Assembly (NCBI GenBank): GCA_905221605.1
Contig: CAJNDS010001024.1
Coordinates: 147,501 to 209,500 of the forward strand
Length of the DNA: 62,000 nucleotides
DNA from: Symbiodinium natans
Lineage: Eukaryota > Sar > Dinophyceae > Suessiales > Symbiodiniaceae
Direction: 5' to 3'
This document shows, piece by piece, positions 20,371 to 29,871 of this stretch. Under the pieces are notes generated by a model. That model saw nothing but the letters and a program-made list of their open reading frames with translations, did not search any database and was not told the origin of the DNA. A program made the translations under genes and the position numbers. How positions within the stretch are numbered: position 1 is the first letter of the stretch; each line of letters opens with the position of its first letter.

Positions 20371-20997
20371 TCAACCCCAATTGCGGAGGCGATTTGTCGA
20401 TGGGTGAGACAGGGGGCGAAAGCGTTTGGTGAACTTGCTGTGGAGCCCTGGCATGTCAACTGCATCTGTCAACCCAGCTCGGGTTGTGCTGTATAGCATA
20501 AGAGCACCCAAGGCCCAAACCCAAAAAATAAAAGTGCTTTCCAAACCAGAGTAGTTGCAGTGGCTTGCAAGACAGGGACGTTCTGGTTGTGATGCCGCCG
20601 GGCACTTATTGCTGGGGGCCTTGCTGGAACTCCCTGCCCCTGAACACTTAAGCCCTGGCTGGGAACACCGGCACTGCAAGACCTGGACACCCAAGCTCAC
20701 TCCACAACCACTGCCGGCCTCATCAGCAAGGCATCCAGGTGTGTCTATCTCGATGACCTGCATCGCCCGAGAATCCGATGCTCTTGCTAACGATCTCATC
20801 GGTTCCCATAACCCCACTTCGTTAAAACCTGCTTGCCCGTGGATCACTTCAATCAACATCTTCAAGAACGAGCAATGAATGAAGGGAAGCTGCGTGATGG
20901 TGGAGACACCCACGCAAATCTTCGCGCGCTTTTTGCTTGAAAAGATGCCAGACACCGCACGCGGCAAAGCATCGACATGCATGCCCAGGTGAGTCAT
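20371..20997 (-). CDS. Long open frame, possible exon(s)
   Basis: A 208-codon open frame on the minus strand. It includes ITQLPFIHCSFLKMLIEVIH, a cysteine-rich stretch (LQCRCSQPGLKCSG) and a hydrophobic segment (FIFWVWALGALMLY) that could span a membrane. Its length is beyond what chance usually gives at this composition, but it may merge an exon with intron sequence. No domain is recognised. Confidence 0.35.
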   Translation of the reverse strand: MTHLGMHVDALPRAVSGIFSSKKRAKICVGVSTITQLPFIHCSFLKMLIEVIHGQAGFNEVGLWEPMRSLARASDSRAMQVIEIDTPGCLADEAGSGCGVSLGVQVLQCRCSQPGLKCSGAGSSSKAPSNKCPAASQPERPCLASHCNYSGLESTFIFWVWALGALMLYSTTRAGLTDAVDMPGLHSKFTKRFRPLSHPSTNRLRNWG

Positions 20998-21117
20998 ACA
21001 GGGGCTCGAAGGCGAGATAGCAAGGGTTTACGGTGGCATGCGGTCGAGCGCAATGCACGAAACAGGCTGATGATACCTTCTTAGTGTTTACATCTGCGCA
21101 GTGCACACCTGGCGAAT

Positions 21118-21264
21118 CTAAAACTTCTCTGAATTCGCCATGTCTGCCGTCTGGCAGATGGCCAGCAAAGCCTCTTGCAGGTCCTTTCGATCCAAATCAA
21201 AAGTATGTTTCCAGGCGGCTGTGGCAACGAAGATTCGGAACAATGAGCAAGAGGCAATGCACAT
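21118..21264 (-). CDS. Exon of a helical protein
   Basis: A strong acceptor (cacgtttctacag) precedes the frame MCIASCSLFRIFVATAAW, then KHTFDLDRKDLQEALLAICQ and TADMANSEKF, ending in a stop at 21118. A GT donor just before the stop (gagaa|gtttta) is more likely than true termination. The pattern of leucines and alanines fits an alpha-helical repeat. It is on the same strand as the ARM-like exons from 22.1 kb upward and could be a downstream exon of that gene. Confidence 0.5.
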   Translation of the reverse strand: MCIASCSLFRIFVATAAWKHTFDLDRKDLQEALLAICQTADMANSEKF

Positions 21265-21493
21265 GCTGTAGAAACGTGAAACGCTGGTGCTGAAGAAAGG
21301 TTTGCCCGCCTAAGCATTCCTAGACTGTCCATCTGCCCAAAACCCACTTAAAACGTTAAAGTAACCATCTGTGCTTGGTCAGCCTTTCTTTAGCACCTGC
21401 AGAAGCTGCTCCGCGAGTTCAACCACTCGTTTGGACTGCGGGTGCGAAACCATCGCCGACTCGGCCAAGGACTGGCCTGGACAGAAAGAAACC

Positions 21494-21586
21494 TATAGTC
21501 CCCTTAGAACCTTACTAAGAATTATGTGTTTAATATCCTCTTGGGTTTTATATGAACAAAAAATGATTCCCAAGGGGGATATAGTA
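21494..21586. mobile_element. MITE-like element, family M5 copy 1
   Basis: It begins TATAGTCCCCTTAGAACC and ends CCAAGGGGGATATAG. The terminal 12 bases are near inverse complements. The inside carries TTAATATCCTCTTGGG and TTATATGAACAAAAA. The same order of words recurs at 60028-60130, about 38 kb away. Confidence 0.72.
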
Positions 21587-22136
21587 GCAGGGACGGAAGA
21601 TACCGAAAATACCAGTGATCTGGTTACTCTCTTGGTTTTCGGAATAAGTATATTCTCTGCTGTGCGCATTCGGGGTGGTTCGTCGCATGCCGGTGGCTAG
21701 GACCGTAGATGCTTTGAGTGGGCAAGGATTAACTTAATCTTTCTATAAGGTATTGGCCAGGCTGCCGTTGAGGTCTGCGAGCGCCCCCACGCGATCCGAC
21801 TTCCTCAGCGCTCAGTGGACCGGCACAGGTCCTGAACCTAGCCCCTGCTTTGTTCCACGAAGGGGCTCATTGCCTTGCACAAGAACCCTGGTGACCCCAT
21901 CAAGGCTGATGTCATGCAACACTCATTCGAGCTGCGAGTGAACCAGGCTGACAAGAGCTGCACATCCGAACGCCTGGCGTGTGATCAACAACCTTGTGGC
22001 TATGGCAGTACTGTGTAGAGCAGTGCCGCTCAAGTGTCAAAGCGATGCAAAGCGAGGCCAAATTTTGAGGCTTCTGAAGTTGCGAAACGTGTCAACCCAT
22101 GAACTCCAACCTCGTCACCACTGCCTATAGGCGGGC

Positions 22137-22220
22137 CTGAACACCTTCCACCAGCGGGAAGTTTGCCATGGCCTTCAGCAGCTGTTGCGAGGCGCGGTCT
22201 TTGAAAGGTGGCTTCTTAAG
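22137..22220 (-). CDS. ARM/HEAT-like repeat exon
   Basis: The exon starts after a pyrimidine-rich acceptor (cgcttcttgcag) and reads LKKPPFKDRASQQLLKAMAN, then FPLVEGVQ: 28 codons, 84 bases. LLKAMANFPLVEGVQ matches the helix pattern (LL.AM..HP....VQ) of the ARM/HEAT-like repeats common in dinoflagellate proteins. These repeats form superhelical binding scaffolds. The right border fits a GC donor (gttcag|gcccgc). The exon size of about one repeat and the strand match the other exons of the 22-44 kb cluster. Confidence 0.55.
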
Positions 22221-22299
22221 CTGCAAGAAGCGCTAAGCCGTCAAAGCTTCAGGATTCAGAATCGCTAGCAGGCGTCACGGCGCAAGAGCCATGATGTCT

Positions 22300-22376
22300 A
22301 GCCAGGTACAGCCCATGAGCCCTGGCAGCCTCCATGACGATCTCGAGAATCTCGGCCAGGGCAAAGAAACGAACTC
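22300..22376 (-). CDS. ARM/HEAT-like repeat exon
   Basis: The frame reads FFALAEILEIVMEAARAHG, the first helix of an ARM-like unit (I.IVMEAARAH). A GT lies just after (ggct|gtacct). The acceptor was not fixed. It sits 80 bases upstream of the exon at 22137-22220 in transcription order. Confidence 0.45.
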
Positions 22377-23473
22377 GGCATTCCTCATTGCCTCCCGTAT
22401 GGAACAGATCCGATCTAGAGCAGATCGACAGTCTTTCTGCAGGTTCTGGGGGGAGTTCACCCTGCACTTGAACAGGATGTATAATGCGTCTGCAATCCGT
22501 ACACATACGGGGAAGCTTGAAAAGCCTTAGGGAGTAGTGAATTTCTCGGCCTCAAGCCAGGAGGACAAACCCTCTCTGATCCCCTCGATCTTCCTGAGGG
22601 TGCCTCTTTTCTTGTGGTAATGATTTAGAGTCCAACAACTAAGCCACAGCTTCCCCACACGCCACGATGCTACAACTGCGCAGCACACAAAACCTCTCAG
22701 AACAAGGCGTCCGCGTGCCTGTGGTGAGCGCCTGCACTGCAGCCAGCCCATGGAGCTGCACTTCCCGGTCAGCAGGGAAGGCCTGGCATTCTTGGAGCTT
22801 CTGCTCCAAATGTGGTGGTGCTTCTGAGATTCCCTGGGACTTAGGGTCTTTTTTTCGATTTAGGGCTTAAGCCGTGTAGAGGGCTTAGCTTGAAAGGGCT
22901 CAGGGTTTCTTGGGCGCTTGCAGGGTCATGGTTTTAGCATGACTCGGACAACTTCAGTGCCCTCGCCCAGCAGGTTGCAGTCTTTCGGGTTCAGGCGTTT
23001 AGGGACGATTTACGCTCGAGCCGCATGAACCTGCAGCGACTAGCAGAAGTGAGCAGCCAACATGGCCACAACTTGCGCATCATACAGTACACGGCTTCTC
23101 GTTGGGTTGTTCGGGGTTCCGTTCTCGCCATCCTACAAAGATCACACACACACAGAGACCTACAGCTGCAAGTGCAAAAAACTCTGAAGACCAAGATAGA
23201 CGAAGATAAGACCAAGTCTTGGTCCAGGTGGCCTTGAGGGCGCGCACGATGACCTGGCAGCCATGGCACAGTCTTGCAAAGTTTGTCTCCACATGGGTTG
23301 CTGCTAGGCTTGTGAAGTTTGCGGAGGGACTATGCGCACTTGGGTTTTAACAGCCTCTCGTGGCTGTCCCCTTGGATCTGATGGTCCAGGCGTGACTGTC
23401 AATGATCTTAGCAGTTTATTATGGTTGTGAGTCGGACATGGGTGCCCCTGACAACATCATGCGTGCAGAAGCC
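22377..23473. other. Mostly unassigned; weak helical frames at 23.0-23.3 kb
   Basis: Minus-strand frames at 23080-23292 (HGCQVIVRALKATW) and plus-strand frames at 23025-23237 compete and neither could be bounded. A TTTAGGG-like relic lies at 22848-22867. Confidence 0.35.
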
Positions 23474-23652
23474 CTAGGCTGCAGCCAGACTTTCCGCAGC
23501 CTCGACCCCAAGTGTGGTCAGAATCTCCAGCTGCCGATCTCCTCCTGTGCACGTGTCTGCTTTCATGTCCCCAAGGCTGCCAAGGCCCAGCATTGCCCAC
23601 ATGCCTGCGTGCGCCATGGCTGTGCCAGCTCGCATTGGTAGCCTCACTCAGT
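23474..23652 (-). CDS. Possible ARM/HEAT-like exon
   Basis: The open minus-strand frame reads MAHAGMWAMLGLGSLGDMK, then GGDRQLEILTTLGVEAAESL. The words W.MLGLGSLG resemble the second and third helices of ARM-like units. Stops bound it at both ends and the splice sites are unresolved. Confidence 0.38.
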
Positions 23653-24057
23653 TTACCGCGCCCGTGCAGAACGGCAGTCCTTGCCATCCGATCTCAGAAA
23701 GAAGAGTCAGCCCATACTCCTTCCGCTGGGCGTGTTGCGCCGAAGAGTGTTTCCAAGCTACGATGAACGCATGGCGTGCCGAGCATGGTGAACACCTGTG
23801 GCATCTTGCCCTTGTTTACTTCACTACTTTTGACGCTGTGAAACCAAGCCTACTTATGACGTCATGGTTGAGGGCAGCGGTTTTTGGAACCGCGGAAAGC
23901 TCCCGGTAGGTGACAGTATTGCGGACTGTTAGGTCGGTACATCGTAAGCCATTGCAAGCAAAACACACATCTGCACAGCTCCTGGATCTTGGGCTTCGAG
24001 ATATTCAGGTTCATCACCTGAACACTCTTCGATGCTGCTTTCAAGAGTGGGAGGTAG

Positions 24058-24460
24058 AGAACGAGAGAGACCGGACAGAGACAGAGCGAGAGACAGAGAG
24101 AGAGAGAGCGAGAAAGAGAGAGGGAGAGAGAAGAGCGCGAAGAGAGCGAAGAGAGAGAAGAGAGAGAAGAGAGAGAAGAGACAGAGCGAGAGAGAGAGAG
24201 AGAGAAGAGAGAGAGCGAGAAAGAGAGAGGAGAGAGAGACGAGAGAGAAGAGAGAAGAGAGAGGGAGAGAGACGAGAGAGAAGAGAGAGAAGAGAGAGGA
24301 GAGAGAGACGAGAGAGAAGAGAGAGAAGAGAGAGAAGAGAGAGAAGAGAGAGAAGAGAGAGAAGAGAGAGAAGAGAGAGAAGAGAGAGAAGAGAGAGAAG
24401 AGAGAGAAGAGAGAGAAGAGAGCGAAGAGAGAGAAGAGAGGAGGGAGAAGAGAGAGAGAA

Positions 24461-24491
<31 letters not shown>

Positions 24492-24545
24492 CGAGAAGCG
24501 AGAGAGAGGAGAGCGAGAGAGAGAGAGAGAGAGAGAGAAAGCCTC
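24058..24545. repeat. Purine (GA) minisatellite, partly 9-bp period
   Basis: Nearly pure A/G on the plus strand. Bases 24290-24430 are a regular GAGAGAAGA nonamer; the rest is GA dinucleotides with C interruptions. The strand has no T, so stop codons hardly occur. The 220-codon Arg/Glu/Lys frames here, and the Ser/Leu frame on the other strand, are therefore artefacts. Confidence 0.97.
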
Positions 24546-25025
24546 GCAGAGGCAGAGGAGAGGGAAGAGTGGGTCAGATAGCGGTGGGGGAGGGCGAGAG
24601 CGAGAGAGAGTCAGAGGCAGAGGCAGTTCATGCTGCAAACTGGCATCGCGCCTACCGCAAACCATGGACTGCGCCAGCTGCCGGTGCCACTTCAGGCACG
24701 TAATGACTTGTCATTAAAGCCCAAGCTTGAACCCTGCCAAACCCGTCTAGCAGCCTCCACCAGCATCTGGACAACCCCAAGGTCCGACAGGCTATCCTGC
24801 ATTGCACGGATGGTTCCGGTTAGGTCTTCAGCACACCACAAGGCTGTCTTGTTTTGGTACACCTCTCGCTTTGTGAGGGCTTAGAGTTTCCTGATAAGGT
24901 TTAGCTTGATGCAATTGCAACTTGGCTGCATCTAAGCTGAACTCCCAAAGCGCACGCCCTACAAGCCCAACAGACTGTACACATGCTTAGCCACTTAAGT
25001 ATCATGTAACAAACCCGAATTTCCC
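24546..25025. other. No gene assigned
   Basis: GA-rich tail, then unremarkable sequence with no clear exon. Confidence 0.4.
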
Positions 25026-25082
25026 CAAACCCTGAACCCTAAACTTTGCCCTGAACCCTAAACCCCAAGTCCCCCCCCCCCA
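25026..25082 (-). repeat. Degenerate telomere-like tract ending in a C-run
   Basis: CCCCAAACCCTGAACCCTAAA-type units end in a run of about eleven C. The same telomere-plus-C-run arrangement occurs at 28102-28167 and 45059-45180. Confidence 0.85.
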
Positions 25083-25427
25083 ACTTCAGGAAGGTGTCCT
25101 CAACTTCAGGAATGCGGCCCCCAGTGGCGATGACGCGCAGAACATCGAGGCCCCTCTCCTCTTCAACTGTCCACTCAGCTTCTTGCGTGCTGTTCCGCAT
25201 CCTTTGCTCTTTTTCTTTTTGTTGGCGCTTTTTGAGGGTCCATGCTTTTTGTGGTTTTTTGGTTACGGGTTGTGGCGCGCTCTGGACTCTGGAGACCAGT
25301 AAATTTTAGCTATGCGAAGATCACGCACTCTTGACAGGGAGTTCAACATCGGCTTTAACTCCTCCAGTCACGTCCCTGGATAAGACTGACATCCAGCAAC
25401 AAGCCTGAACCTGTCCCTACAGGCCCG

Positions 25428-25516
25428 ACCTGGAACTCCAGTTACCTACAGCTTCGTCACTAAACCTTACTTAGTAGGTATAACCCACTAAACTGTAGGT
25501 AAAGAGAGTCCCAGGT
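25428..25516. mobile_element. MITE-like element, family M7 copy 1
   Basis: The ends ACCTGGAACTCCAGTTACCT and GTAGGTAAAGAGAGTCCCAG are imperfect inverse complements. The interior CTTACTTAGTAGGTATAACC matches the copy at 45574-45687. It lies 18 bases past the donor of the exon at 25534-25629, that is, inside the following intron. Confidence 0.68.
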
Positions 25517-25533
25517 CTTCGCCCGAACAGGAC

Positions 25534-25629
25534 CTGCAGTTCCGGATCATCTGGGTAGTTCTGGAGGGCCCGCACCAGCAAGGGCACGGCACCCATGCCC
25601 ACCTCAAGCGCACTCCCACTGGCATCATT
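25534..25629 (-). CDS. ARM/HEAT-like repeat exon between two MITEs
   Basis: The frame reads NDASGSALEVGMGAVPLLVR, then ALQNYPDDPELQ. GAVPLLVRALQNYPDDPELQ is a near-consensus ARM-like unit of the G(A/G)V..(L/V)...A(L/M)..HP....(L/V)Q type. It ends at gaactgcag|gtcctg, a clear GT donor. The left border is blurred because the family-B element begins at the same place. The exon may start at an AG inside gatgccag, or the element may be inserted in coding sequence. Confidence 0.6.
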
Positions 25630-25730
25630 GGGGGGGTTTACGAAAATGGGGGACCCCTAAAATATACCCCAGATGGTAGGATCTCCTTTTTAGAAGGATA
25701 AGGTACCCCTAATTTCAGAAACCCCCATTG
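25625..25730. mobile_element. MITE-like inverted-repeat element, family B copy 2
   Basis: CATTGGGGGGGTTTACGAAA at one end and TTTCAGAAACCCCCATTG at the other are near inverse complements. The interior has GGGGGACCCCTAA and AAGGTACCCCTAA, as in the copies at 2464 and 29872. It touches the upstream border of an ARM-like exon. Confidence 0.68.
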
Positions 25731-26200
25731 GATCTGCTGGGGGATCCCTTGATGGATTTATTTCTCTAAACCCGGACCCAAACCATCGGAGGTGGAACAC
25801 AGGAACCTCCCATAATAGTACTCTCGTGAAGTCACAACCAATCCCCCTCATCGAGCCCTTATAAACACCCTTGCCAAGGGGCAAGCCGCGCAATGGCTGC
25901 ATCCTCACCTTCGCCGCCCGAGGCTGTCGAGAGGCGGAGAAGAGCCTGCAGGGCAGAGTGGCGATTGGATGGGGTCAGGGAACCGGGTTGCATCTTCCAT
26001 GTGGGGGATTGCACCTTCAACATACTAGAAGAGGATCCCTGCACATATTTACCGTTGACCCTACCGGGAGCACCTGCAAAGCCCCATAGCCCCCACAACT
26101 CGAACTCCCTCCTGCAGGTGCAGCCCCCCACACTCTATACGCCATTGTGAAGCAGACACATGAGAGAACCATTCAGGAGTACTATACCCTAAACCCTCAC

Positions 26201-26302
26201 CTGCAGCGCCATGGCCGCGCGCTGCTGCGCCTCGGCGCTGCGCTCATGGCCGCGGAGTGCCGCCACGGCGAGCTCCACCTTGTGCCCAGAGAGCCCGACA
26301 TC
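26201..26302 (-). CDS. ARM/HEAT-like repeat exon
   Basis: The frame reads VDVGLSGHKVELAVAALRGH, then ERSAEAQQRAAMALQ. AVAALRGHERSAEAQQRAAMAL fits the ARM-like helix pattern. The exon ends at gcgctgcag|gtgaggg, a strong GT donor. The first intron bases run straight into a TTTAGGG-like unit (gtgagggtttaggg). The acceptor is one of several AGs near 26300. It belongs to the minus-strand cluster. Confidence 0.58.
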
Positions 26303-27142
26303 GACACTCCAGAATGGGGCAGTGCTGTCCTTGTGTTTCCTTTAAGAACATCCGTTCTCACTAAGGGGGCTTGTGTCGACGGGTATTGCAAGTGTTGGGA
26401 ACTCGTAGAGTTTGGGTTTCGTCATCACCCAGACTTGCAAAACCAGTAAGTTTCTCGATGCAGGGTTGAAAACTCATCATCGGAATGCACGGGAATCTCT
26501 TGGCAGAAGCCCAACTTGATACGTCCAAGGCACTGCAAGAGGCAGCCCAGCCACCGCGGCCTCTGAACCGACAAAGCCCCGGGGTGCTTTAGATGATGGG
26601 GCCAAGTTTCAAGAAGGAAATGATACTGTGGTCTCTTTTTGCGTGTGATCACAACCCGTGATCCCACATGTCTCTACAGCAGTGAATGCTGGCTTGTGCA
26701 AGGGGCACGTCGGGGGAGACCCAACTGCCCCTGAACATGGGGCAAGTCACGTGTCACGTGCAGAGCCAACCCTTGGCCCTACTCAACACCGGTACGATTC
26801 AGTGCAGTACATGACCCCACTGCACGTGTTCCCTTGGCGAAGGATTTGACCAAGGAATCCGTAAAAGGCTCTCTCAACAGGGTGCAAGCCATGTGCAAGC
26901 CTCCCTGTCGCGACCCCGACCCACGGATGCCATCAGCGCAAGTTTGCGCCAGGCCGTGCCTTGTCGGACAGGACAAGGGAGCGAAGTGAGTAGCTACGAC
27001 AGAGTCGCACAAGTTGTCCCACTGATTGCTAGTGAGCTAAGGTGACTCACGATTCTGATGCTGCCCAGATTGCACCTGTACAGCCGCACGATCTCCATGA
27101 TGGAAGCACATCTTCACTAAGGCTCGCGACGACGGTTGGTTG

Positions 27143-27262
27143 CTAGTTGCCTGTGCGCCGCCCAGTAAGCTTGAATGCTGCCAGAGGGCAGCCGGTGATC
27201 TGGATGCGAGTCTCGTAAGGCAGGGCCTTCATAGCCTCGAGGGTCTCAAGCAGCTTCAAGCT
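27143..27262 (-). CDS. ARM/HEAT-like repeat exon
   Basis: The frame reads LLETLEAMKALPYETRIQIT, then GCPLAAFKLTG. ETLEAMKALPYETRIQITGC matches the consensus AM..HP.E..VQ..GC of dinoflagellate ARM-like repeats. An AG acceptor is possible at 27257 or 27263. The frame continues upstream to 27457 with less typical composition. The right border is unresolved; a GC donor after LTG is possible. Confidence 0.55.
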   Translation of the reverse strand, partial: SLKLLETLEAMKALPYETRIQITGCPLAAFKLTGRRTGN

Positions 27263-27664
27263 CGACGCCCGATGCAATCTCACATTTTTCCCGAGGGCGA
27301 GAACATCTTCGGCCCCAATGCCCCAACGACCATGAGCCTCCAGGAGAAAACCAGGTCGGCTAACATTTTGTACACGTAGCCAGCAGTTCTCCACAGCCTT
27401 CGGATCGCCACTTTTGAAGGCGGTGTCTTCTTGGAATTTTGCCATGCGGGTCTTCATCTAACTATAGGCGTGGGAAAAACTGTCTGTATATATATATATA
27501 TAGTCTATGTGTGTGTACATGTAGAGTGTAGGTACATTACTTTCGAGATTGAACCACACTCGTCTGGGTCCTACTTAGAGGCCTTCAGCCGTCATCCAGC
27601 AGATGAGAGCTTCCTTGTATTCGCTCTTCAGCTAGGCACATTCACCAAGTATCTGAACACTTCA

Positions 27665-27719
27665 GTCTCATATGCTTTTAGGGTTTAGGGTTTAGAGTAT
27701 TTAGGGGTCTCATATGCTT
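27665..27719 (+). repeat. Telomere-like tract between 13-bp direct repeats
   Basis: GTCTCATATGCTT occurs at 27665-27677 and again, identical, at 27707-27719. Between them are TTAGGGTTTAGGGTTTAGAG-type units (27678-27706). The arrangement equals an inserted telomere-like block with a target-site duplication. It sits at the edge of the coding frame at 27720-27924. Confidence 0.85.
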
Positions 27720-27924
27720 CCCCTTCCAGTGTCTCCAACCGCCACGCAGCAGAGCTTTGGGCCTCGCCCGGCACCGGTAGGTCCAACAGGAGCTCGTCAG
27801 TGGCTTGCTCGGTGTCACCGAATTCCTTCAGTATGGCATAGATGGTGACTTTGCTTGACATAGAGCTTAGAGAAAGGCGTGTGAGCTGTGCTCTTGCATC
27901 CCGCAATATCAACTTCGCTTGCAT
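27720..27924 (-). CDS. Putative exon, unknown product
   Basis: The minus-strand fr ame reads MQAKLILRDARAQLTRLSLS, then SKVTIYAILKEFGDTEQATD and ELLLDLPVPGEAQ. It is strongly protein-like with helical character. An ATG is present at 27924, but an internal exon is also possible. The frame reaches the direct repeat and telomere-like tract at 27707, so the insertion lies at or inside the exon end. Confidence 0.48.
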
Positions 27925-28101
27925 CAGGGTGTAGGGTTTTTTGTTGGCACCCTATTGCTGCTCAGGTTTTAGAGAGCTTGGTCATTCTGCGAACTGCGAG
28001 GGTTCTCAGTCGCCAAATGTCGCCAAGGCTCCTTCTCCTCAGCCTTCGCCGCAAATCAAGGGGGTGATCCTATAGTCTCTTCCTACAAAAACTTAGTAGC
28101 C

Positions 28102-28168
28102 CCCTAAACCCTAAACTAAACCCTAAAAACTAAACTCTAAACCCTGAACCCCCCCCCCCCCCCCCCCA
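28102..28168 (-). repeat. Degenerate telomere-like tract with a C-run
   Basis: CCCTAAA units with missing bases (CTAAACTAAACCC, AAAACTAAACTC), then about 18 C residues. Confidence 0.88.
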
Positions 28169-28290
28169 ACCCCCAAGGAAACTCTCAAACGGGTGCCTCT
28201 GCCGCTGCCAAGTGATCCTTGCCAGCAGCAAAGCCACGCGCCACACCGTGCCGACACTTGATCACTAGAGGCCGTGCCGACCATGTTTCT

Positions 28291-28403
28291 CTTCTTCTTC
28301 TTCTACTCCTACTCCTACTCCTACTCCGACTTCTTCTTCTTCTACTCCTACTCCTACTCCTACTCCACCTCCTTCTTCTTCTTCTTCTTCTTCTTCTTCT
28401 TCT
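28291..28403. repeat. (TTC)n / (TACTCC)n compound microsatellite
   Basis: Alternating blocks of TTC triplets and TACTCC hexamers, ending in ten TTC units. The Phe/Tyr/Ser and Glu/Val/Gly frames through it are artefacts. Confidence 0.97.
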
Positions 28404-28532
28404 GCGCTCCTGAGCCCTCTCTCTCTCTGCACAGCCGCAGGTCTCAGTCCTTGAGGGTCGTCAGTATCGACTGCCAAAGTGCCGACCCACCCCGGGAGAT
28501 AGCACTTTTGACCTCATGGACCGCGGCTCTCG

Positions 28533-28589
28533 AGGGGGGGTAAGGGGGGACAAGAGGGGGTAAGGGGGGGTAAGGGGGAGTAAGGGCAA
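28533..28589 (+). repeat. G-rich GGGGGTAA array
   Basis: Four GTAAGGGGG-type units with an inserted ACAAGA. G-runs of five to seven in regular spacing could form a G-quadruplex on the plus strand. Confidence 0.85.
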
Positions 28590-28759
28590 ACTCTTAAGTC
28601 AATATTTACGTATCGTCCGTGGAAGCTACAGGCCTTGAATCCTCCTGGCTACGGCTAATTAGTCCTTTCCTGCAAGTCTGAGGATCACTTCGTGCCGGCG
28701 ATTGGTCCACAAGCGGAGCCATGAATATCCGAATTTACATTTCTTGGCAGGTCCGCAAC

Positions 28760-28895
28760 CCCCCCCCGCCCCTCCCATCACTCGCTGCCTTCTCAGATGA
28801 GTTGGCAAGGTAGCAGAGCAGCAGACACGCCCGTTCCCGTGTCTCAAGTGGAAAGGCGGAGCCATCCAAGGCTAAGAAAAGCCTCAGTTCAGGAG
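28760..28895 (-). CDS. Putative helical-repeat exon
   Basis: The frame reads LRLFLALDGSAFPLETRERA, then CLLLCYLANSSEKA. ETRERACLLLCYLANSS resembles the last helix of an ARM/HEAT unit. Possible acceptors are at 28885-28895. The frame ends in a Gly-rich part caused by a C-run, and the real donor is probably before it. Same strand as the cluster. Confidence 0.48.
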
Positions 28896-29139
28896 GGGTC
28901 CATGAGCTTGCATAGATTGGCATAGATGCTACCTTCGTGTGGAGACAGATGGCACTCTGTAGCAAGGTCCGCTTGCACGGAAGGGCTTTTGCTTTGCCCC
29001 AAGCTCATAGCCGAACACCCAACATGATTGAACCTGAAAGAGCTTCGGCCACCCAAAGGCCACCTGTACCAAAAGTCGCCAACAAGGATTTGAGGCCCTT
29101 TCATGTTTACATGATTGGTAGCCTCCAGGCATGTGCCCC

Positions 29140-29215
29140 CACTTTCCTGCGGAGGAGGTGCAGGTTGAGGACTTCATCAGCGAGGAGGCATTCAAGGCCA
29201 GCCTGCACCATGATG
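29140..29215 (-). CDS. Possible helical-repeat exon
   Basis: The frame reads TRHIMVQAGLECLLADEVLN, then LHLLRRKVGA. MVQAGLECLL recalls the start of an ARM-like unit. An AG is available at atggtgcag. Low certainty. Confidence 0.33.
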
Positions 29216-29871
29216 TGCCGAGTTGTGATGGAAGCAGGTTTCAAGTGCCCTCATGGGGACCCCTGGTTTAGATCAACCTTATGATGGAGGGCATGTGTCT
29301 GCCACTCGGCCACTCGGAAACCGGTGCTTCTGGCGAAGGTCTTGCAACAATATCTTGCACCTGCACCTGGCCACTATTTTGCCAAACTGCTGTTGTTGAC
29401 GACCACGCGCGTTGCTAGTATGGGGAGTTTACTACGGAGACCAACGGCGCTTAAGGACTTGTGCGGCCACACAGTATGCATAGCCATCGCCGGCAGAATG
29501 CTCCGGGCCTCGTCCAAGCCGCTGCAGAGGCAATGAATCGAAGCAACGAAAATGGTCTCCAGCCGCGCCACCCGCGGTCTCGCATTCCTGGGGCAAGCAG
29601 TGGCTTACCGGCGGGCTTTGCATGCCGCTCCTTCCATCAGGATCCATCTTTTGAGAGATCTGGGCCGTGTCCATGGAAGGCATCGTTCTCACTTGCCTGC
29701 TCGTCTAGCGCCTGGCTTCCTTACTATGCCTACTGCTAAAAAAACGACCAAAGTGATAGAAGCTTCAGCCCAAGCAGCAGTGTACCCGAAGTCCCGGTCC
29801 CGGACAGCAAAGACCTGGAACCTAGCTCAGCACTTCGAGGTCACATCTGGTTACAGCTCTGGTCTTTGGAA
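29216..29871. other. Unassigned; weak minus-strand frame near 29.4-29.57 kb
   Basis: The frame ILPAMAMHTVWPHKSLSAVG at 29420-29500 has an ARM-like spacing (IL.AM..H......Q..G) but is degenerate and unbounded. Nothing else was recognised. Confidence 0.3.

Noticed and set aside
23910-24703. 220-codon Arg/Glu/Lys-rich frames (plus strand) and a 267-codon Ser/Leu frame (minus strand)
   Set aside because: They run through a purine-only minisatellite that cannot contain stop codons. The lengths are a composition effect.
28219-28543. Leucine, phenylalanine/tyrosine/serine and glutamate-rich frames
   Set aside because: Translation of the TTC/TACTCC microsatellite.
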